Of a stretch of DNA of 64,000 bases, positions 45,895-56,081 are shown piece by piece; within the stretch, counting starts at the first letter, position 1, and each line of letters opens with the position of its first letter. A program made the position numbers and the translations under genes. The stretch is from Niastella vici. GTDB taxonomy: Bacteria; Bacteroidota; Bacteroidia; Chitinophagales; Chitinophagaceae. The stretch is from assembly GCF_002077945.1 (NCBI RefSeq), contig NZ_LVYD01000002.1, forward strand, positions 186,001-250,000. The letters run 5' to 3'. Below the pieces are notes generated by a model. That model was not told the origin of the DNA. It worked only from the letters and a program-made list of their open reading frames with translations, and did not search any database.

Positions 45895-48800
45895 TCACAG
45901 GTCCTCACCTCCACGCTCATTGCCGCTTTTAAAACTTTCAATTGGCATTAATTCCAGCTTCGACGGATCTATTTTCACATATTTAATACGCTGGCGGCGC
46001 CAGGTGTATACAATGTGTATCATGCCATCGGCTGATTGTATCACGGCGGGATACGAATACTGGCTCACCGGTGAATCTTCCAACACCAAGGCCGCGCTCC
46101 ATTGTTTACCATCGGATGAAATGGCAACATTCAACGGTGTACGGGCGCCCTTGGGAGCTCCCTTTGGCGTTTTTACATGATTGTATACGATCAACTGACG
46201 GCCATCTTTTAAAGTCACGGCATCAGTACCTGAATTATTGTTCGGCAACGTTGTTTCAGCCAGTGGCGTCCAGGTCTTTCCGTTATCAAATGACCAGGAT
46301 TCCACCACCGCAGCGTTCCTGCTACGGCACAGGATCTGCAGCCTGCCATCTTTATATACCAGCACGCTGGGTTGAATGGCATTGATCTTTTTATCGGGGT
46401 TGATGGGCCCCACCATTTTCCAGGTTTTGCCAAAATCGGGTGTTACTTCAAAGTGAACCGTCCAGCCATTGCCCTCCTTACTCGAAGGGCAAATGAGCTC
46501 GCCATTGTTTAACAACACCGGTTTGTTCTTTACGGGTCCAATGAATCCATCGGGCATGGCTTGTGGCTGGCTCCAGGTTACACCATTGTCGGCAGACCGA
46601 AGTATCCAGGCTTTCCAGCCGGCAACATTAGGACCTACTTTATAGAACAATAACAGTTCGCCATTGGGCACCTGGTATAAAACGGGGTTCCAGCAGGCAT
46701 ACCGCACCGTATCATTGACTTTGCCATTGGCCACTTCTACCGGTTCCGTCCATTCGTTATTTACCTGGCGGCTTACCCAAATACCTACATCCGGATTTCT
46801 TTCTTTGGTTCCGCCAAACCAGGCAGTAACCAGTCCCTTTGGCGTTTCTGCAATGGTAGCCGCATGGCTTTCGGGGAATGATGTTTTATTGAAGATGAAT
46901 TCATCTGTAACAATTCCAGCTCTCCATTTGTATCTGGAAACAAAAGAATATTCGCCTGAACCGGCTTCAAACACTGCTTTCTTTCCTTCCATGCGGATAA
47001 AGCGGATGCCTTCTGATTCTGTGACGGGTTTATTATTTTCAAAAATGTGTTGCACATCATCGGCCGGAATATACAGCAAGGCGGTTGTATTGGCGGGGAT
47101 GGTCACCTGCCAGTTGAAACGGTCAAGCTCATTCTTCCAGGAACTTTTTATTAGCCCATGCACCGAATTGTAAGCAGCATTTACATACTGCAACCCATCT
47201 AACGGTGTGGGGCGCATGATGATCTTTTTGAACGCGGTAGCCGAATCATCTGATCTAATTCCTGCAGCGTTCTCATACATCCATACCAGCAGATCGCCCA
47301 GCAGCATCACATGGTTCTGTGAATTCATACTGGGGTTCGCCGTGTTGCCATTCCATAATTCCCAAATGGTGGTAGCACCCTGCTTTACCATATAGCCCCA
47401 TGATGGATAGGTAGTATCGGAGATCAGCGTATACGCCAGATCGGGCAACTGATACTCACTCAAACAACGCATCAGCCATTGGGTGCCAATAACCCCGGTG
47501 CTGATGTGGCCATGGTTTTCTGTCCAGATCTTATTTGAAATGTTATTAAAAACCCCTGCCCGCAAACTATCGGGCGTTATTCCAAAATACAAAGGCAGCA
47601 GGTTGGCAGTTACTGTATTGTTGCTATAGCGCTTATTTTTCGCGTTGAGGAAACGTTTGTTGAACGCATCCCTGATATTGTTACCCAGCGCTGCAAAAGC
47701 GTTGGCATCTTCGGGTTTGTTCAGCAAACCGGCGAAGCGCTGCATATACCCTAACAGGCGGTAATAATAAGCGGTTGCAATGAGGGCGCCGTCGGTGTTG
47801 CGCAAACTGTCTTTTGAATGGATGAGTTCCGGTGATTCGGGCGGCACGCACCAATCGCCATATTTATCTTTGGCAATGATGTAATCCTTCATGAACTTAT
47901 TCTGCATATAGGCCAGCCATTTTTTCATGGAAGCATAATGCTTTTCAATAACCCGTTTATCGCCATACTGTTTGTACAGCATATCTGCAATGATCAGGTA
48001 GGTACCGGGCCAGGTGATATTATCGCTGTAGTAATTCCAGTAAGCGGGGGTAACATCCGGAATTGAACCTTCTGCCGTTTGCGCCTCTTCAATATCCTGC
48101 AGCCATTTGGCATACAGGTTTCCATTTCCAAATAAAAAGCTTTCGCCTAATGAACCTGCTGCATGATCGGCCAGCCAGGGCATGCGCTCGTTGCGTTGCG
48201 GACAATCGAGCGGCATGCCCTTGTAATTACTGCTTATACCCCACCAGGCATTTTTATGAATGCGGTTTACGATCCCGTTGGAGGTTTCAAAAGTTCCGGT
48301 TGTTGCCAGGTCGTCGTAGATCACCTTGCCTTCAAAATCATTTACGTTGGGAGTGCCGGGATAACCGGTGATCTCCACATACCTGAAACCATGGTATACA
48401 AAAGTGGGTTGCCAGGTTTCTACTCCATTCCCATTAGCGGTGTACCGGTCGGTTACCCTGGCATCGCGCAAATTGGCCACATACAATTCTCCAGTGGGTT
48501 GCAGGCTTTCTGCAAAACGCAATTGCACCTGCTGGCCCTTGCCGGCCTGTACACGTAGCTGTAACCGGCCCACCATGTTCTGCCCCATATCCATAATGAA
48601 CACGCCCGGCTTTAGCCGGGTAATGTTCACTGGTTTTATGGTTTGCATTATTTTAATGGGTTCGTTCATTTGCGCAGTCAGGCGGCCACCGGGCGCCTGC
48701 ACCAACTGCGGTTGCTGCCAGCTGTTATCGTTGAACCCGGTATTGTTCCACCCGGTCATCTCCTTATTGGCATCATATTCTTCCCCATCATATTCGTTAT

Positions 48801-49686
48801 TGGTGCGTATGGGACCATCGGCGGTCATTTTCCAGGAGCCATCGGTGACAATACGTTGCTTTGTTCCGTTGGTATATTCAATTTCCAGTTGTAACAGTAG
48901 CTTGGGAAAACCAAAGGTCCTGATCTTTTTGGGTTTGTAATTCTGCCGCATGGTAAAGAAACGGCCATTCCCCAATACCGCGGCAATAGCATTATTCCCT
49001 TTCTTCAATTGCGCAGTTACATCATATGTATTATACAATACAGACCTGGTGTAATCGGTGGCCCCCGGCGCCAACACCCGGTCGCCTATACGCTGTGCGT
49101 TTATGTACAGCTCATACAAACCCAAACCGGAAACATAGACCGTTGCTTTCTTTACTGCCAATGGAGAAGTAAATGATTTCCGGAAATACCGGGCGCTTAA
49201 CCGGGAGAACTGGGTAAGGCTATCCCAGGGCATGCCTTTATCGAGCCCGATCCATTTCGCCTTCCAGTCATTGGGCGATAATAAACCCATGCTAAAGGAA
49301 GCGGCTTCACTCCACCCCGTTTCGCCTTTGGTGGTGAAGCATTTTACTTTCCAGTAACAGGCGGCGCGGCTGGTGAGTGGTTTGCCTTTGTATACTATAT
49401 GGATGGACTCATTTGCATTTACCTTGCCTGAATTCCATAGATCTCCTTCCTGTTTGGCCAGCTTCTCCCGTGAAGAAGCTACTAATATCTGATATGCGGT
49501 CTGTTGAATATTGCGGGCCTTCCCGTTCAACTGCCAGCTCAGCCGCGGTTGCGTTACATCGATGCCAGCCGGATTGTTCAGCATTTCACATTGCAGGTGC
49601 TGTACGCTTACCTGTGCGTGTACAGTAGTGACAGCTATCAACCATGCTGCAGTTAAAACAAGCCTGTATTTATTTAAGCTTTTCAT
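45895..49686 (-). CDS. GH78 alpha-L-rhamnosidase fused to a sialidase-fold (BNR) domain
   Basis: A 1263-residue secreted protein with signal peptide (MKSLNKYRLVLTAAWLIAVT, then VHAQ). Residues about 25-915 are a full GH78: N-terminal Bac_rhamnosid_N domains, MPLDCPQRNERMPWLADHA with the acid region, GATTIWELWNGNTANPS with the base Glu, and the C-terminal sandwich. From about 920 to the end is a sialidase-fold domain (SHAATIAETPKGLVTAWFGG, WNPVLYQVPNGELLLFYKVG, QILCRSRNAAVVESWSFDNG) with Asp-boxes SADNGVTW, SFDNGKTW. RG-II side chain C is rhamnose on Kdo, a sialic-acid-like ketose, so the fusion could act on both bonds; that is a hypothesis. The GH2 gene ends 7 bases upstream. Confidence 0.88.
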   Translation of the reverse strand: MKSLNKYRLVLTAAWLIAVTTVHAQVSVQHLQCEMLNNPAGIDVTQPRLSWQLNGKARNIQQTAYQILVASSREKLAKQEGDLWNSGKVNANESIHIVYKGKPLTSRAACYWKVKCFTTKGETGWSEAASFSMGLLSPNDWKAKWIGLDKGMPWDSLTQFSRLSARYFRKSFTSPLAVKKATVYVSGLGLYELYINAQRIGDRVLAPGATDYTRSVLYNTYDVTAQLKKGNNAIAAVLGNGRFFTMRQNYKPKKIRTFGFPKLLLQLEIEYTNGTKQRIVTDGSWKMTADGPIRTNNEYDGEEYDANKEMTGWNNTGFNDNSWQQPQLVQAPGGRLTAQMNEPIKIMQTIKPVNITRLKPGVFIMDMGQNMVGRLQLRVQAGKGQQVQLRFAESLQPTGELYVANLRDARVTDRYTANGNGVETWQPTFVYHGFRYVEITGYPGTPNVNDFEGKVIYDDLATTGTFETSNGIVNRIHKNAWWGISSNYKGMPLDCPQRNERMPWLADHAAGSLGESFLFGNGNLYAKWLQDIEEAQTAEGSIPDVTPAYWNYYSDNITWPGTYLIIADMLYKQYGDKRVIEKHYASMKKWLAYMQNKFMKDYIIAKDKYGDWCVPPESPELIHSKDSLRNTDGALIATAYYYRLLGYMQRFAGLLNKPEDANAFAALGNNIRDAFNKRFLNAKNKRYSNNTVTANLLPLYFGITPDSLRAGVFNNISNKIWTENHGHISTGVIGTQWLMRCLSEYQLPDLAYTLISDTTYPSWGYMVKQGATTIWELWNGNTANPSMNSQNHVMLLGDLLVWMYENAAGIRSDDSATAFKKIIMRPTPLDGLQYVNAAYNSVHGLIKSSWKNELDRFNWQVTIPANTTALLYIPADDVQHIFENNKPVTESEGIRFIRMEGKKAVFEAGSGEYSFVSRYKWRAGIVTDEFIFNKTSFPESHAATIAETPKGLVTAWFGGTKERNPDVGIWVSRQVNNEWTEPVEVANGKVNDTVRYACWNPVLYQVPNGELLLFYKVGPNVAGWKAWILRSADNGVTWSQPQAMPDGFIGPVKNKPVLLNNGELICPSSKEGNGWTVHFEVTPDFGKTWKMVGPINPDKKINAIQPSVLVYKDGRLQILCRSRNAAVVESWSFDNGKTWTPLAETTLPNNNSGTDAVTLKDGRQLIVYNHVKTPKGAPKGARTPLNVAISSDGKQWSAALVLEDSPVSQYSYPAVIQSADGMIHIVYTWRRQRIKYVKIDPSKLELMPIESFKSGNERGGEDL

Positions 49687-49693
49687 TGTTCAA

Positions 49694-52495
49694 TTACTCC
49701 TTTCCAGAAAAATCAAAGAATAAGGTTATATCCTTTGCATACATCGGGTCTTTGCCATAATCATAGAACATATGCTTCTGCCCCATGGGCCCCATCTTCT
49801 CTGGTTTCTGCGACTTGGTACCAATGGGTGAAATGCCATGCATAAACGACAGATCGCCGGTTGGGAAAACAGGCGCGGTGTTGAATGGCGTTACCGAAAA
49901 CTTCGGCGTAAATAACCGCAGGAAAATGTCTTCATTATTGCACACCACTGTCAACAGCTGACCGGTAGTATTCAATTTCATCCAGTAGAAGTTTGAATAA
50001 TAGCCCTTGAACTCGGGATAGATCAATGTGCCTTCACCGGTTGATGTATTGTTGTAGTCCTTATTCCAAACATTCAGGGTACCGCCTTTCATCCGGTTCT
50101 TCCAAACGCGGTAAGGCCCGGCGCCCATCCATTGTACTGATTTCACCATGCTTTCAGGGAACGAAAAGTTAATGCCCACCAACGAGGTCTCATATTCTTT
50201 CGGGAAATACTTCACCTGCATTTTCACCCAGCCCGATGGATATACGGTCCACTCCAATAACTGGCAAAGACTTTTCTTTTGAAATTCGGCTGCAATCACC
50301 TGGGCATTTCCTTCTTTGCGGGTATTCCATTTTACAAAGCCGGTTTCGCCTTCACACAATACCGGGCCATTGCTCAATGGAATAATACCGTTGCCGTTTT
50401 GCACGGTTTGTAATAAGCCGGTCTTTGTATGAAAAGTAAGGCTTACATCACCGGCAGTAGCTACGATCAGGGAATCCTTTTCAGCAACCGTAACTTCAGT
50501 TTTGCCTTCTGTTTGTACGAAGATCCGCGCAACGTCAACAGGCAATTTAATTGGCCAGCTCCAGGTATATATTTCATGTTGATTCACGTCGTATGCAGTT
50601 ACATATAGCACACTGTATTGTTGCCAGTTAGCCGGCAGATTACAGGTGATGGCCCCTGTTGTACCCGGCTTAATATCCGGTACAGTCACTGTTCCGATAG
50701 CGTCGCTATTGAGGCCGTCCAGGGAAGTAAGTTTAAAGGTGAATTTACATTGATTGAGGTTGGTGAAATGATACCGGTTCTCAACACGTAATTGTCCGGT
50801 AAATGCGGGCGTAATGTCTTTCTTTTCAAAATGTACCGGCGCCCATATTTCTTTAATAGCATAATAACTGCCTTCTTTTTCATGATATGGCCCTACAATT
50901 CCATCGGGGGCATGATTGCCATCGGTATCAATACTGTCGTTTTTGTCTTTCCGCACCACGCCTTCATCGGCAAACACCCACAGGAAACCGCCGGCCGATA
51001 AGGGATGATGCCACATCAGCTCCCAGTAATCTTCCAGCGCTGCGCCTAAACCGCCATCGTATAAGCCATGTAAGAATTCAGTGGGGAAGGTGATCTTATG
51101 CCCGTGCAGGTGGGTTTCATTGCCATAATCGTAATTGATATAATGCTGGGTATCGAACTGGCGAAACACCTGCCAGGGATGGATCAATGGCCGTTGTTGA
51201 ATGTCCAACTCATCGAACCAATGATCGAGCTCAAAATTATGACCGCCTTCATTCCCATTATCCCAAACAATAATGGAAGGGTGATTGCAATCGTGCGCGA
51301 TCATCTCATGCACCAGCTTTGTTCCTACCTGGGTATCGTATGCTTTATGCCAGCCGCCCAATTCATCGAGCACCATTAAGCCCAGCGAATCGCAGGCATT
51401 CAGGAAATGCGCATCGGGCGGATAATGCGACATGCGCACGGCATTCATGTTCATGTCTTTTATCATCAGCACATCTTCAATGCTGCGCGTTTCATTCATG
51501 GCCCGGGCGGTAGTGGGCCAGAAAGAATGCCGGTTCACGCCTTTGAATTTTATTTTTACTCCGTTTAAATAAATGCCATCGCGTTCGCGCACTTCTACCG
51601 TGCGGAAACCAAACTTCTCCTGTATGGTATGCACCGGTTTGCCATTGGCCAGTAAGGTAAATTCAACCCGGTACCGGTTGGGGAATTCGGGCGTCCACAA
51701 CAAGGGCGATGCCAGGGTAGTTTGCAGGGTGGCTATGGAGTCGCCGCTTTTTATTTTAGTAGAAAATGCATTCCCTGCCTTTTGGCCATCCATGGTATAC
51801 AGCTGGGCAGTTACTTCATTTGCCTGCGCTAAGGCGGCCAGTTTTACTTTGGCAGTAAAAGCGCCGGTTGCTTTTCCATCTACGGCTACATGCGCCATAT
51901 GTTCAACCGGAAGCGCCTGTAAGAAAACCGGTCTGAAGATGCCGCCGAAGATCCAGTAGTCACCCCGGCGCTCGGCCCCATTCACCGATTCATTGGCAGA
52001 ATGCTTGCTCACCGTTACTTCCAGCAAATTCTTCTTACCATATTTCAACAGCTTCGTGATATCGTACAAAAAGCTATAGAAGGAACCCTGGTGGGTTTCG
52101 CCGGCCGATCTACCGTTGATCTTCACCTCGGTATCGGTCATGGAACCTTCAAAAACAATATTGATCGTCTTTCCCTGCCAGTTAGCGGGAACCATAAAGT
52201 TGTATTTATATAAACCCTGTTCTTTTCCGCGAACAGAATCTTTATCGAGCCCGTAATTGTATTTTCCAAAACCCTGCACTTCCCAGTTGGAAGGCACGGG
52301 AATGGTTGTCCATTTACCCGAATTGCGACCCGCTGTACAAAAGAACTGCCAGTTAACGGTTTTGTCGCTGCCCGTACCCGACAGGTATTGGATAGCGGTT
52401 TGTTGAGCGAATGAAATGCTGCAGGCTGCCAACGAAAGGCCACCAACCAACCCTTTTAATAAATTCCTTTTAATATTAGATTTCATGATCATCAT
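49694..52495 (-). CDS. GH2-family glycosidase (beta-galactosidase type)
   Basis: A 933-residue secreted enzyme. Met1 at 52495 or Met4 at 52486 starts the signal peptide (MKSNIKRNLLKGLVGGLSLA). Domain order is that of GH2: jelly-roll, immunoglobulin-like, TIM barrel (about 305-580), then C-terminal sandwiches including a Bgal_small_N-like domain. The acid/base is Glu416 in WDNGNEGG; the nucleophile is probably Glu473 in FPTEFLHGLYDGG. GH2 members include beta-galactosidases, beta-glucuronidases and mannosidases; all of the first two linkages occur in RG-II. It starts 5 bases after the upstream (alpha/alpha)6 gene ends. Confidence 0.9.
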   Translation of the reverse strand: MMIMKSNIKRNLLKGLVGGLSLAACSISFAQQTAIQYLSGTGSDKTVNWQFFCTAGRNSGKWTTIPVPSNWEVQGFGKYNYGLDKDSVRGKEQGLYKYNFMVPANWQGKTINIVFEGSMTDTEVKINGRSAGETHQGSFYSFLYDITKLLKYGKKNLLEVTVSKHSANESVNGAERRGDYWIFGGIFRPVFLQALPVEHMAHVAVDGKATGAFTAKVKLAALAQANEVTAQLYTMDGQKAGNAFSTKIKSGDSIATLQTTLASPLLWTPEFPNRYRVEFTLLANGKPVHTIQEKFGFRTVEVRERDGIYLNGVKIKFKGVNRHSFWPTTARAMNETRSIEDVLMIKDMNMNAVRMSHYPPDAHFLNACDSLGLMVLDELGGWHKAYDTQVGTKLVHEMIAHDCNHPSIIVWDNGNEGGHNFELDHWFDELDIQQRPLIHPWQVFRQFDTQHYINYDYGNETHLHGHKITFPTEFLHGLYDGGLGAALEDYWELMWHHPLSAGGFLWVFADEGVVRKDKNDSIDTDGNHAPDGIVGPYHEKEGSYYAIKEIWAPVHFEKKDITPAFTGQLRVENRYHFTNLNQCKFTFKLTSLDGLNSDAIGTVTVPDIKPGTTGAITCNLPANWQQYSVLYVTAYDVNQHEIYTWSWPIKLPVDVARIFVQTEGKTEVTVAEKDSLIVATAGDVSLTFHTKTGLLQTVQNGNGIIPLSNGPVLCEGETGFVKWNTRKEGNAQVIAAEFQKKSLCQLLEWTVYPSGWVKMQVKYFPKEYETSLVGINFSFPESMVKSVQWMGAGPYRVWKNRMKGGTLNVWNKDYNNTSTGEGTLIYPEFKGYYSNFYWMKLNTTGQLLTVVCNNEDIFLRLFTPKFSVTPFNTAPVFPTGDLSFMHGISPIGTKSQKPEKMGPMGQKHMFYDYGKDPMYAKDITLFFDFSGKE

Positions 52496-52500
52496 AGCTA

Positions 52501-54051
52501 TTATTCTATTGTTCCGGTAACGCGTTGCAGGTGCTCAGCCGAAGCCTTTTTCTTTCCATTCACCCATACACTCAGCCCCCTGCCCTTTTTATATTTAGCG
52601 CCTGTTTTGTCCCAGATGATGGTCACCAGTTTACCGTGGTACGATACATTGTCGAGACAAAACCAGTCCCATTTTTTTTCAGGGACCAGCGGGTTTACTT
52701 CTATTGTATTATCTGCACGCGGGCGCAAGCCTACCAAACCGGTTATCACCAGGTCGTTATAGGTGGAGTGGTTATAATAGCGGCTGCGCTCCTGGTCGCC
52801 TTTTAACCAATAGCCGGTCTTTTCATCGAGGTACTCGCCGATGTAAGGACGGCCGCGGTAGTATTGCGATTCTACATACAACTCCATCAACCGGAAATAC
52901 ACCGAATCATTTACTACGGTCTGTTTGTAGTTGTTCATTAAATTGGCCATGGCAGTCATGGTTTGCGCGGTGGCATAGGGCCAAACGGCGCCATCCCATT
53001 CGCATTTGCAACAACCATGGGTACGGAATTGCGGATGACTTCTTTCAGCAGTGGTAAGGCCAAATGGTGCACAGAAGCCGCTCTCCTCGGTTATCTTTTT
53101 CCAGGCCGCTTCATAACCCGTATCGGGCAGGTTGAAATACCAGGGAATAAATCCTATTTCTTCGCGCACATTGGCCATTGTATCGGCCTGCTTGCGGGTT
53201 TCAAAAAATGTATCTTTCGCATTCCAGAGAAGTTGCTGAACCCCTTTTTTAATACTGTCGGCCTTTGATGCATACAGCCCGGCCTTGGCTTTGTTACCGG
53301 CCAGGGTTTCCATATACGATAATGCCATTGCATTGCCATACATATAGCTGTTGATGGTTGGCCGCGCATTCTTTTCCTTTCTACCGCCGCTGATGGTTTC
53401 TTCCATACCATCTCTTACATCCGATTGCCAGAACAATCCGTTGGGCAAACGCTTTTCCATTTCCCATTTGGTATAATCTGTTTCCAGATCGGGCAGCAGA
53501 TCCAGTAAATAGCTGCTGTCGCCATTTACCAGGTAGCGGTTGTACAACGCATAGCTGTTCCAGCTGCTGAACCAATGCAATTTGTTCATGGCTTTGCCCT
53601 CGTTACCACGATACCAGATATGCAGGTAATCATTCAGGTATTTGTTATCGCGCAACCAGCGGGCTTCATATATATGATGGCCCAGCGCACTGCCAATGAG
53701 GTTGTATTTATCGGCATAGTTCCGGTTTATCAGGAATTCGGTAAACGCGTAGCCTGCCGGGGTTTGTTTCAGGTGTTTGCGCAAGGTCCACCAGCGGTAA
53801 TACCAGATCTCTTCAAAGTTCTGTTGCGGACATTCAAACAGGGGAATATTCACTTTCAGCCAGTCCCATGCCTGTGCATTGGGAACTGCCTGGGCAATAT
53901 TCTCCTCTTCCATGGTATTGAAATAATCCACATAATGACGGAACTGCTCCGCCTTCAATACAGCGCCGCCCGCAGCTTTGCTTTTTTGCGCAACAACGGT
54001 GCTTACACATAAGACAAACAAAAATGTTAATATACCTGCCCTTTGGTTCAT
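52501..54051 (-). CDS. (alpha/alpha)6 glycosidase, MGH1-like; possibly GH142
   Basis: A 516-residue secreted protein with signal peptide (MNQRAGILTFLFVLCVSTVVA). The body is an (alpha/alpha)6 toroid: EEIWYYRWWTLRKHLKQTP, HWFSSWNSYALYNRYLVNGD, DVRDGMEETISGG, RPTINSYMYGNAMALS, CCKCEWDGAVWPYATAQT and YNDLVITGLVGLRP are helix-loop motifs typical of MGH1/GH63-like enzymes. The next upstream gene encodes a sialidase-fold protein. Together they match, in order and total size, the bimodular BT1020 protein (GH143-GH142) of B. thetaiotaomicron, so I suspect GH142 beta-L-arabinofuranosidase activity. That assignment rests on architecture, not on alignment. Confidence 0.75.
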   Translation of the reverse strand: MNQRAGILTFLFVLCVSTVVAQKSKAAGGAVLKAEQFRHYVDYFNTMEEENIAQAVPNAQAWDWLKVNIPLFECPQQNFEEIWYYRWWTLRKHLKQTPAGYAFTEFLINRNYADKYNLIGSALGHHIYEARWLRDNKYLNDYLHIWYRGNEGKAMNKLHWFSSWNSYALYNRYLVNGDSSYLLDLLPDLETDYTKWEMEKRLPNGLFWQSDVRDGMEETISGGRKEKNARPTINSYMYGNAMALSYMETLAGNKAKAGLYASKADSIKKGVQQLLWNAKDTFFETRKQADTMANVREEIGFIPWYFNLPDTGYEAAWKKITEESGFCAPFGLTTAERSHPQFRTHGCCKCEWDGAVWPYATAQTMTAMANLMNNYKQTVVNDSVYFRLMELYVESQYYRGRPYIGEYLDEKTGYWLKGDQERSRYYNHSTYNDLVITGLVGLRPRADNTIEVNPLVPEKKWDWFCLDNVSYHGKLVTIIWDKTGAKYKKGRGLSVWVNGKKKASAEHLQRVTGTIE

Positions 54052-54076
54052 TTGTTTATTATTTCATTCAAACAGG

Positions 54077-54152
54077 TGAATGGTCAATGGTCAATGGTCA
54101 ATGAATATCTGCTATTTGGACTCGCGACTACTATTCACTGCTCACTATTCAA
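54077..54152. repeat. Heptamer element with unlike arms (GGTCAAT and ACTATTC)
   Basis: Left arm 54077-54103 has three to four GGTCAAT units; right arm 54128-54152 has ACTATTC, ACTGCTC, ACTATTC. The two arms are not reverse complements of each other. It fills the gap between the GH143-like and GH142-like genes. Confidence 0.65.
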
Positions 54153-54157
54153 GCATC

Positions 54158-56008
54158 CTACAATTCTTTTTTAGTTTTCAATGACTTAATACAATACGCT
54201 GCCGGTTTGGCCTGCACGCCGGGGTTGGCCAAATCGTACATTTGATCGGTAGGCGTATCGGCATCGGGAAAGCGGCGTATATCGCCGGTCCTGAATGTAA
54301 TGCGTTGCACATTTTCGATGGGCGCAAAGAAGATCTGGTTGCCCCCCTCCTGCTTTCCATTTACGGTTACAGTATAAAACCGGTTTGTGGTATTCAACGA
54401 CACGGTGATCTCATACTGTTTTCCGGCTTCGTATTTAATGATGTTCCTGTTCCTGTAGCCGGCCTTTACGATCAAAGTGCCTGTTGAATCAAATACCAGC
54501 CTGATGCCTGCATTGCCTTTTGCATCCTGAAACTCAATGTGCAGGTTACCATGGTCATTTTGTTGGGGAATAACCGTAAACGTAGCCTTCATTTTTTGGG
54601 CAGCTGGCAATACGTGCTCGGCTTTTCCATAATCAAAGGGATCTTTGTCTTTTATAGCCAACACCTGTGTTCCATCAGCCCCTTTTTCTATTGCTACCGG
54701 CGCCCACAGCGGACTGTAAATATTCCATTCTTTTAAGGCACTGGCAGCCGGCAGTGTGGTGAAATCATCATTCACATCCTGGTCAACTTTATCTTTCACC
54801 GGAATGGGAATGTTTGTAACCCAAATATCTTCTTTGTTCATGCTGTACGATACCCAGCAATTGCCATCGGGTGACTGGGCGCCTGCTTCGAGGCCACGTA
54901 CATATTGCGGTCCATAACTTTTGTAGTTGCCGCCATAACGCATGGAGGTGATATCGCCATTCACCAGCAACAGGTTCTTATAGTTCAATCCATCGTCACT
55001 TACCGATAATGCCAATGGCCAGCGGAACTCGGAGGGATTGTATACAGTGAGGTATTTTCCATCTGATGTACGTTGTCCCCAGATCTTGGCATTGCTGTTC
55101 ACGAAATGCGGCGCCCGTACCGGATTGTACAACCAGCTTTTGCCTTTATCGGTACTAATGGAGGTTAATGCAAGCTTCCACAAACCTACCGTGCGGCCAT
55201 CGGGCAACTGGTAAAAATTGAATGCTTTATAATTGTCATTATGTAATGTGAGCAATGGATCATTGCGGTCTGCTTCTTCAATCCATTGCAGCACCAGCAG
55301 GCTATTGCCCAACACTTCTTTACAGGCCTCTACAAATCCTTTGTCCCTGCTTTTTTCAAAGAATGGATACGCGGTATTTTTTTCATTGAACGCATGGTTG
55401 TAGCGGATGAAATAGATGGGTCCCAATGTGCCGTCCTTATAAATTTCCCGTACCACGCGGCCAATACCATTTCCATCATTGGGATCATCGTGGGGGCCCA
55501 ATACCAGGCCATAATAACCCAACATCAGCAAACGGTTTTTGGTGGAAATATAAAAACCCATGCGCTGGTGCATCACTGCCGAAAGGTTGTTGGCCACGCC
55601 ATTGTATCCTTCTTTGGTAGTACCATCGGGAATTTTATAAATTGGAAACGAGATCTTTGGCGCCGTCCAGTGATAACCGTCCTTAGAGGTCATCAGGAGC
55701 GATTGGCCCGGTGGCACGTGTTCGCCCACGGGGTTGCTCAGGTATTCGAGGTAGAAAGTATTGTTCCAGTACGTAAGCAGTGGCTGATGGTTATACGTCC
55801 AGCCAAAACCGGTGGTCGAATCTTTGATATCGCGGTTGGCCCGCATTACCTGGATGTTGTGTACGCCAACAGCCGGTGACAACTGGCCATGATGATAATC
55901 TACATTCGAGAGGGTAGTTCCAATATAACGCACGGTATCCTGGGCAGTAAGTTGTAAACTGCTCAGGACTATAAAGGTTGCTATTGATATTTTATAAATA
56001 CAATTCAT
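54158..56008 (-). CDS. Sialidase-fold secreted protein with C-terminal jelly roll; possibly GH143
   Basis: A 616-residue exported protein with signal peptide (MNCIYKISIATFIVLSSLQL). Residues about 25-400 have the beta-propeller pattern of sialidase-like enzymes (FGWTYNHQPLLTYWNNTFYL, MTSKDGYHWTAP, SISTDKGKSWLYNP, LALSVSDDGLNYKNLLL). Residues about 420-600 form a LamG-like jelly roll (NLHIEFQDAKGNAGIRLVF). Annotators usually call such proteins exo-alpha-sialidase, but sialic acid is unlikely in this locus. The BT1020 sialidase-fold module (GH143) hydrolyses Dha, a ketose of RG-II side chain D, and this gene plus the next reproduces that architecture in two proteins. The repeat-filled gap between them is 106 bases. 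Confidence 0.75.
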   Translation of the reverse strand: MNCIYKISIATFIVLSSLQLTAQDTVRYIGTTLSNVDYHHGQLSPAVGVHNIQVMRANRDIKDSTTGFGWTYNHQPLLTYWNNTFYLEYLSNPVGEHVPPGQSLLMTSKDGYHWTAPKISFPIYKIPDGTTKEGYNGVANNLSAVMHQRMGFYISTKNRLLMLGYYGLVLGPHDDPNDGNGIGRVVREIYKDGTLGPIYFIRYNHAFNEKNTAYPFFEKSRDKGFVEACKEVLGNSLLVLQWIEEADRNDPLLTLHNDNYKAFNFYQLPDGRTVGLWKLALTSISTDKGKSWLYNPVRAPHFVNSNAKIWGQRTSDGKYLTVYNPSEFRWPLALSVSDDGLNYKNLLLVNGDITSMRYGGNYKSYGPQYVRGLEAGAQSPDGNCWVSYSMNKEDIWVTNIPIPVKDKVDQDVNDDFTTLPAASALKEWNIYSPLWAPVAIEKGADGTQVLAIKDKDPFDYGKAEHVLPAAQKMKATFTVIPQQNDHGNLHIEFQDAKGNAGIRLVFDSTGTLIVKAGYRNRNIIKYEAGKQYEITVSLNTTNRFYTVTVNGKQEGGNQIFFAPIENVQRITFRTGDIRRFPDADTPTDQMYDLANPGVQAKPAAYCIKSLKTKKEL

Positions 56009-56081
56009 TTTAAAAATTCCTTTTCGTGAATCGGCAATCGGCAGTTCCCGACAGGTCGGGACATGCTGGCAATCGTGAAAT

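Noticed and set aside
54158-56008. Annotation as a true exo-alpha-sialidase
   Set aside because: Only the propeller pattern is seen, and sialic acid does not fit a pectin-type locus; Dha or another ketose acid is a better guess.
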